NCBI GenBank assembly: GCA_017552615.1 | Contig: JAFZPI010000041.1 | Location: 1 to 64,000 of the forward strand | DNA length: 64,000 nt | Source: Clostridia bacterium | GTDB lineage: Bacteria > Bacillota > Clostridia > Christensenellales > Aristaeellaceae | Direction: 5' to 3' | Part shown: positions 60,958 to 64,000 of the stretch, in pieces | Position numbering within the stretch: position 1 is the stretch's first letter | Layout of the letters: every line of letters starts with the position of its first letter | Notes under the pieces: model-generated | The model's database searches: none | What the model was told of the DNA's origin: nothing | Seen by the model: only the letters and a program-made list of their open reading frames with translations | Program-made: the position numbers and the translations under genes

Positions 60958-62023
60958 CTACAGTCATCTCCTTCCACATTTCGGAAAGCTCCTGATTGCC
61001 CAGCAGGCTCAGTAGCATCTCAATACCTTCCGCTGCTGATGCGCCCAAGCCATCACTGAAGACAGCATCTTTATGGAACGCCGGATAACGAAATGTCTGA
61101 ATTCCATAATCAGGGGCAGCGTCAAATTCACGGACGATTGCAAGAACGTTTCGAAGGCACTGCTCCGCTTCTCCTGTTTTTCCTTCCAGAGTGTATACAT
61201 GAGCCATTGCCAGGACCATGTTTGCCATGATTTTGTCAGTAAAATCTGCTTTTTCTCCTTCCTTAAACTGCCGCAGATAATCGATGAGTTCGGACAGCAT
61301 TTTTCTTGCTGCATCATAATCTTTGCGGTGGGACAGGACAAGCGCATATCCGGAGACGGAATCCACCAGTCGGATTATGTTAAGCAGCAACGCTTCGGAC
61401 AGGAATGACTCCGCTTCCTCATACCGTTTCAGGTCCAGCGCCAGCACCATGCCGATGGTATCGCTGTACATGCCGCCTGCATTGTTCTTTTTCAGCAGTT
61501 CAATGCTTTTTTCCCGCTCGCCCATAATCATCCAAGCGCTTGCCATCTCGCTGCTGATTGTCTGTTCATTGATTCTGGGATCGTGATTTTGCGAAATCAG
61601 AAGCAAAGCCTGTTCATAAAGTTCCAAAGCCCTTTTGCTCTCGGCATGATCCTTGCTGCCAACGCCAAAGAAAGCGTATACCTGAGCGCAGCCGTGCATA
61701 ACCTCAAAGGAATTAGGGTACTTCTTGAGGGCTTTCTCCGCTTCGGCCAACGCCTCACGATTCCTGACACGGCAGTCATCCGCCAAGCGCTTCATCAGAG
61801 CATCCGCTCGATTGTCTTTGACTCTATACCCCAGGAGCACATCCATCGAAGTATCAAAAAAGTCAGCAATGTTCACGATCATCTCAAGTTCAGGTGTCAT
61901 CTGCCCTGTTTCCCATTTGTACACTGATCCTACAGTAACGCCCAGGGCTTCAGCAAACTGCTCCTGCGTTAGCCTTCTTTCTTTCCGAAAAGCGCGTATG
62001 TTTTCTGCAAGTGCCAGCTTCAT
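60947..62023 (-). CDS. XRE-family regulator with TPR-like sensor domain
   Basis: 358 residues from the ATG at 62023 (GGGAGGTC upstream). HTH: NIRAFRKERRLTQEQFAEAL followed by GVTVGSVYKWETGQMTPELE. The remaining about 280 residues are helical with repeated TPR-like pairs (KALKKYPNSFEVMHGCAQVY, HVYTLEGKTGEAEQCLRNVL). The layout matches HTH-plus-TPR regulators such as the RRNPP group, some of which sense peptides; no peptide gene is visible next to it. Coupled to the MFS exporter. Confidence 0.87.
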   Translation of the reverse strand: MKLALAENIRAFRKERRLTQEQFAEALGVTVGSVYKWETGQMTPELEMIVNIADFFDTSMDVLLGYRVKDNRADALMKRLADDCRVRNREALAEAEKALKKYPNSFEVMHGCAQVYAFFGVGSKDHAESKRALELYEQALLLISQNHDPRINEQTISSEMASAWMIMGEREKSIELLKKNNAGGMYSDTIGMVLALDLKRYEEAESFLSEALLLNIIRLVDSVSGYALVLSHRKDYDAARKMLSELIDYLRQFKEGEKADFTDKIMANMVLAMAHVYTLEGKTGEAEQCLRNVLAIVREFDAAPDYGIQTFRYPAFHKDAVFSDGLGASAAEGIEMLLSLLGNQELSEMWKEMTVDEQ

Positions 62024-62055
62024 TTCTGTGACCTCCCAAATCATGATCCGTCACT

Positions 62056-62061
62056 ATTATA
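62056..62061 (-). promoter_or_regulatory. -10 box ahead of the XRE-MFS unit
   Basis: Minus strand TATAAT about 33 nt before the ATG at 62023. The -35 region (TTCACT, 17 bp upstream) is weak. The sequence further upstream, 62080-62130, is very AT-rich and may be an UP-type element. Confidence 0.5.
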
Positions 62062-62163
62062 TAACGGCAGATACAGAAAGTGAAGATACAACCAATATTA
62101 TTAAGATAAAAATAACAAATATTAATAGTATGGATTTAAGGCTGAGATACCTCTGATTCGATG

Positions 62164-62442
62164 TCACCGCCAGCCTTGCCACCCTCCGTTCTGATCGATC
62201 AGGACTTTCGCGTGAATCAGTTGATACGAAAGGTGTTCGATGCCCGGGACGGCCAGAAGGCGGTCCACAATGATCTCATTGACACACTCGTGCCCGAGGA
62301 TTCCTCTCCAGGCATCATAATTGGACAACTTGTAATAGGTCTTGCCCTCGGCCTTTTCGTCATATGCTTTCAGAAATGATCCAGCCGCACCATGGATCAG
62401 CGTCAGACAGATACCGGCAGTTCGGATGCGACGTGATGTCAT
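62164..62442 (-). pseudogene. Fragment of a HipA-like kinase-type protein
   Basis: 92 residues. The segment YYKLSNYDAWRGILGHECVN followed by EIIVDRLLAVPGIEHLSYQL resembles the N-terminal lobe of small HipA/CtkA-like proteins. The chain then stops, without the kinase catalytic loop or metal-binding DFG-type motif, so about two thirds is missing. No partner antitoxin gene is seen. The family call is tentative; the truncation is likely if the call is right. Confidence 0.45.
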
Positions 62443-62613
62443 ATTCTACTGACAGACAATATTGGGAATCTCTGCTGATGTGCCTGGATCACGGACTTCC
62501 CCTGACGCCTGAACTACTAGGGTTCCGGCATTATAAAGACGTTAATGTATGGCATTGGGCCCACCCACCCGTCCTGAAAAGCGCAATCTAATGTACTGCG
62601 ACGATAGCTTTTT

Positions 62614-62672
62614 GGCGCTAATTACTTTTTTTGACCAGTTAGCGCCAGAATCTCATCTTGTCTTGGCGCTAA
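62614..62672. repeat. Three GGCGCTAA boxes upstream of the pglZ remnant
   Basis: GGCGCTAA at 62614-62621, its reverse complement TTAGCGCC at 62639-62646 and GGCGCTAA again at 62665-62672. Spacing is 25 and 26 bp centre to centre, about two and a half helix turns. It looks like a regulator-binding cluster. The remainder of 62443-62706 shows only a short unassigned open frame. Confidence 0.6.
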
Positions 62673-62706
62673 GTGTATCAAAAACAGGGTTAGGGCCAAA
62701 AACGAA

Positions 62707-63765
62707 ATGTACCTCTTTGAGCAGTTAAAGGCTGAGAAGTCACTCGCCAATACAATTAGCATACATGTAGCTCCTATCGACGCGCTTTCAACAAAGATTG
62801 GTGAAGTGGCGCAGGATGGAGACAGCAATAAGCGGTGGCTTCTTTGGCTCGGGCTGAAGCTATACGGGGCTAAAGGTGACGCCTATCTCCAGCGCGTCAT
62901 GCAGCATTCCAGAACTATGGATGACTTCGAGGAATGCCTCACCATGGTGCTACTGGAGATTCAGAAGGATGATGATGTTTTTTCATCCATGTATGCTTGC
63001 AGGAAGCGCATACTTGACTCTCTTCCCGAAAATCTCCCTCTCACCAGTTTGTACTTCCAGCGAACCGGGAGATACGAAAAAGATGCTGTGTATTATCTGA
63101 CGGATTCTACCGAAGAGGAAGAACACGAGTTCCTGCGTTGCCTGAGTATTTATGACTACTCGGAAGCTGAACTCCTGCAGATCACAAAATTCTCATTCCC
63201 AGAAATCTACAGGTATCTGGAATCTTTCAGGTTTTCACCGGCAAACATGCAGGTGCCTGCTGGCAATGAAGGTCTTCGAGCGGAGATCACGAAGTATTTC
63301 CAGGACTATAAGCAGCAGAAGCTGACAAACCGGATTTGGCCTGAATTCATGGAGCAAGTTGTACGCTATGCAGAGGAACGGCCCTATAACAAGCTCCAAG
63401 CAAGAAGCACTCTGGCAGCCAAGATGGATCGCAAAGGCGCTCAGCTATTCTTCTTTGACGCACTCGGAGTCGAGTATCTGTCGTATATACTGGCCAAATG
63501 TGAACAGTATGGGTTAATTGCGGAGATATCGGTGGGAGTTTGCCAGTTGCCTTCCATCACATGCGAGAACAAGGATTTTATTCCGTTTTTTACGAACGGT
63601 TTTAAGAAAATCGATGCGTTGGATGAATTAAAGCATCACAGCCAGATCTATGACTATCAACAGTGCAAAGAACCGATTCACTTGTTCCGCGAACTGGAGA
63701 TTATCGACGAACAACTATGCTTCATCTCCTTGGCGCATACAAAAACGCCACCTTGCCGCAGGTGA
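62707..63765 (+). pseudogene. pglZ: Truncated BREX-type PglZ (alkaline-phosphatase superfamily)
   Basis: 352 residues. The N-terminal about 240 residues are helical (DDFEECLTMVLLEIQKDDDV, SLYFQRTGRYEKDAVYYL). The PglZ core then begins with GAQLFFFDALGVEYLSYIL, where the Asp is the expected metal-binding residue, and runs to FRELEIIDEQ. At about 63720 the resemblance ends abruptly and 13 unrelated residues lead to a stop. The second half of the phosphatase domain is absent. The tail runs through the terminator of the opposite gene. The best match in mind is PglZ of type 4 BREX. No Shine-Dalgarno box stands before the ATG. Confidence 0.62.
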
Positions 63766-63770
63766 CGTTT
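63741..63770 (-). terminator. Terminator of the HTH gene at the right edge
   Basis: AAACGCCACCT (63743-63753) pairs with AGGTGACGTTT (63760-63770) with one mismatch. On the minus strand the stem is followed by TTTTTG. It lies inside the end of the truncated pglZ frame. Confidence 0.65.
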
Positions 63771-63795
63771 CAGGTTCAAATGGTTTGGTCGGTCT

Positions 63796-64000
63796 CTATT
63801 TCTGCTTTCGCTGTACGATCTCGTTCCGAAGGAACAGCGTATTCTTCCCGTCCTGCCGGATCGGGTGCAGCTTGCCGCGCCGGATCAGATCGTCAATGTT
63901 CTGCCTGCTGCAGTCAAGAATCCCGGCGGCTTCGCCGGCATTGACGATCCTGCGCCGCACAAAGCCGACAAAATCTTCCAATGAGAGGGGGACCCTTTCG
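63796..64000 (-). CDS. Small helix-turn-helix DNA-binding protein, 5' end outside the window
   Basis: At least 67 codons. RRRIVNAGEAAGILDCSRQN followed by IDDLIRRGKLHPIR is an excisionase/MerR-type HTH_17 pattern. The frame stays open to the window edge (ERVPLSLEDFVGF precedes), so the real start is probably beyond it; a TTG at 63981 is the only internal candidate. Proteins of this sort serve as excisionases or as regulators in mobile or defence regions. Confidence 0.6.
   Translation of the reverse strand, partial: ERVPLSLEDFVGFVRRRIVNAGEAAGILDCSRQNIDDLIRRGKLHPIRQDGKNTLFLRNEIVQRKQK

Noticed and set aside
62364..62591. A 75-codon plus-strand frame between the HipA-like fragment and pglZ
   Set aside because: It overlaps the fragment in antisense, lacks a ribosome binding site and shows no recognisable motif.

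Overview
The window looks like a fibre-degrading, gut- or rumen-type Clostridia/Firmicutes chromosome. Coding strands are GC-rich, Shine-Dalgarno boxes are strong GGAGG types, and the core genes are typical of that phylum (radA, obg, yhbY, recX, tlyA, dxs, rsmA, dut, UPF0210). There are exported GH5 and GH10 glycosidases, BspA-type leucine-rich proteins and a glycogen debranching enzyme. I assign no species. I saw no rRNA, tRNA or CRISPR array.

Layout. 1-2,340: a partial sugar-isomerase-like gene, an exported EEP hydrolase and a Nudix gene. 2,421-6,407: an accessory patch with a type IIG (MmeI-like) restriction-methylation gene between 37-bp inverted repeats, and a DUF559 nuclease-like gene between two ~205-bp direct repeats. 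6,410-12,359: a five-gene minus-strand operon for phosphonate synthesis (trifunctional PEP mutase, phosphonopyruvate decarboxylase, Fe-alcohol dehydrogenase, an altered shikimate-kinase-like protein, a radical SAM protein). 12,562-19,522: a plus-strand housekeeping run (esterase, lgt, serine hydrolase, recX, UPF0210, obg, yhbY, membrane protein) closed by a terminator. 19,594-34,128: a long minus-strand block with an MntA/HepT toxin-antitoxin pair, nadR-like, radA, dut, rsmA, an ABC exporter, tlyA, dxs, two tandem CapA genes and a flippase. 34,199-40,414: bioY behind a promoter and likely BirA operator, several exported proteins, tdk, GNAT and a GH10 xylanase. 40,477-58,452: largely secreted proteins, including a 1,505-residue multidomain protein, GH5 cellulase, GlgX, a peptidoglycan-binding serine hydrolase, and two PLP-dependent amino-acid decarboxylase homologues (histidine-decarboxylase-like and aspartate-4-decarboxylase-like) that both carry export signals. 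58,593-62,061: a MerR regulator with a self-operator, and an XRE-TPR regulator overlapping an MFS exporter. 62,164-64,000: a decayed defence patch with a HipA-like fragment and a truncated BREX-type PglZ.

Most noteworthy: (i) the compact phosphonate operon, predicted to run PEP to phosphonopyruvate to phosphonoacetaldehyde to 2-hydroxyethylphosphonate, with two different nucleotidyltransferase domains fused to PEP mutase, plus a kinase whose shikimate-binding residues are changed and a radical SAM enzyme of unknown role; (ii) two PLP decarboxylase homologues predicted to act outside the cytoplasm; (iii) an interspersed repeat family that sits at gene stop codons and brackets nuclease and restriction genes.
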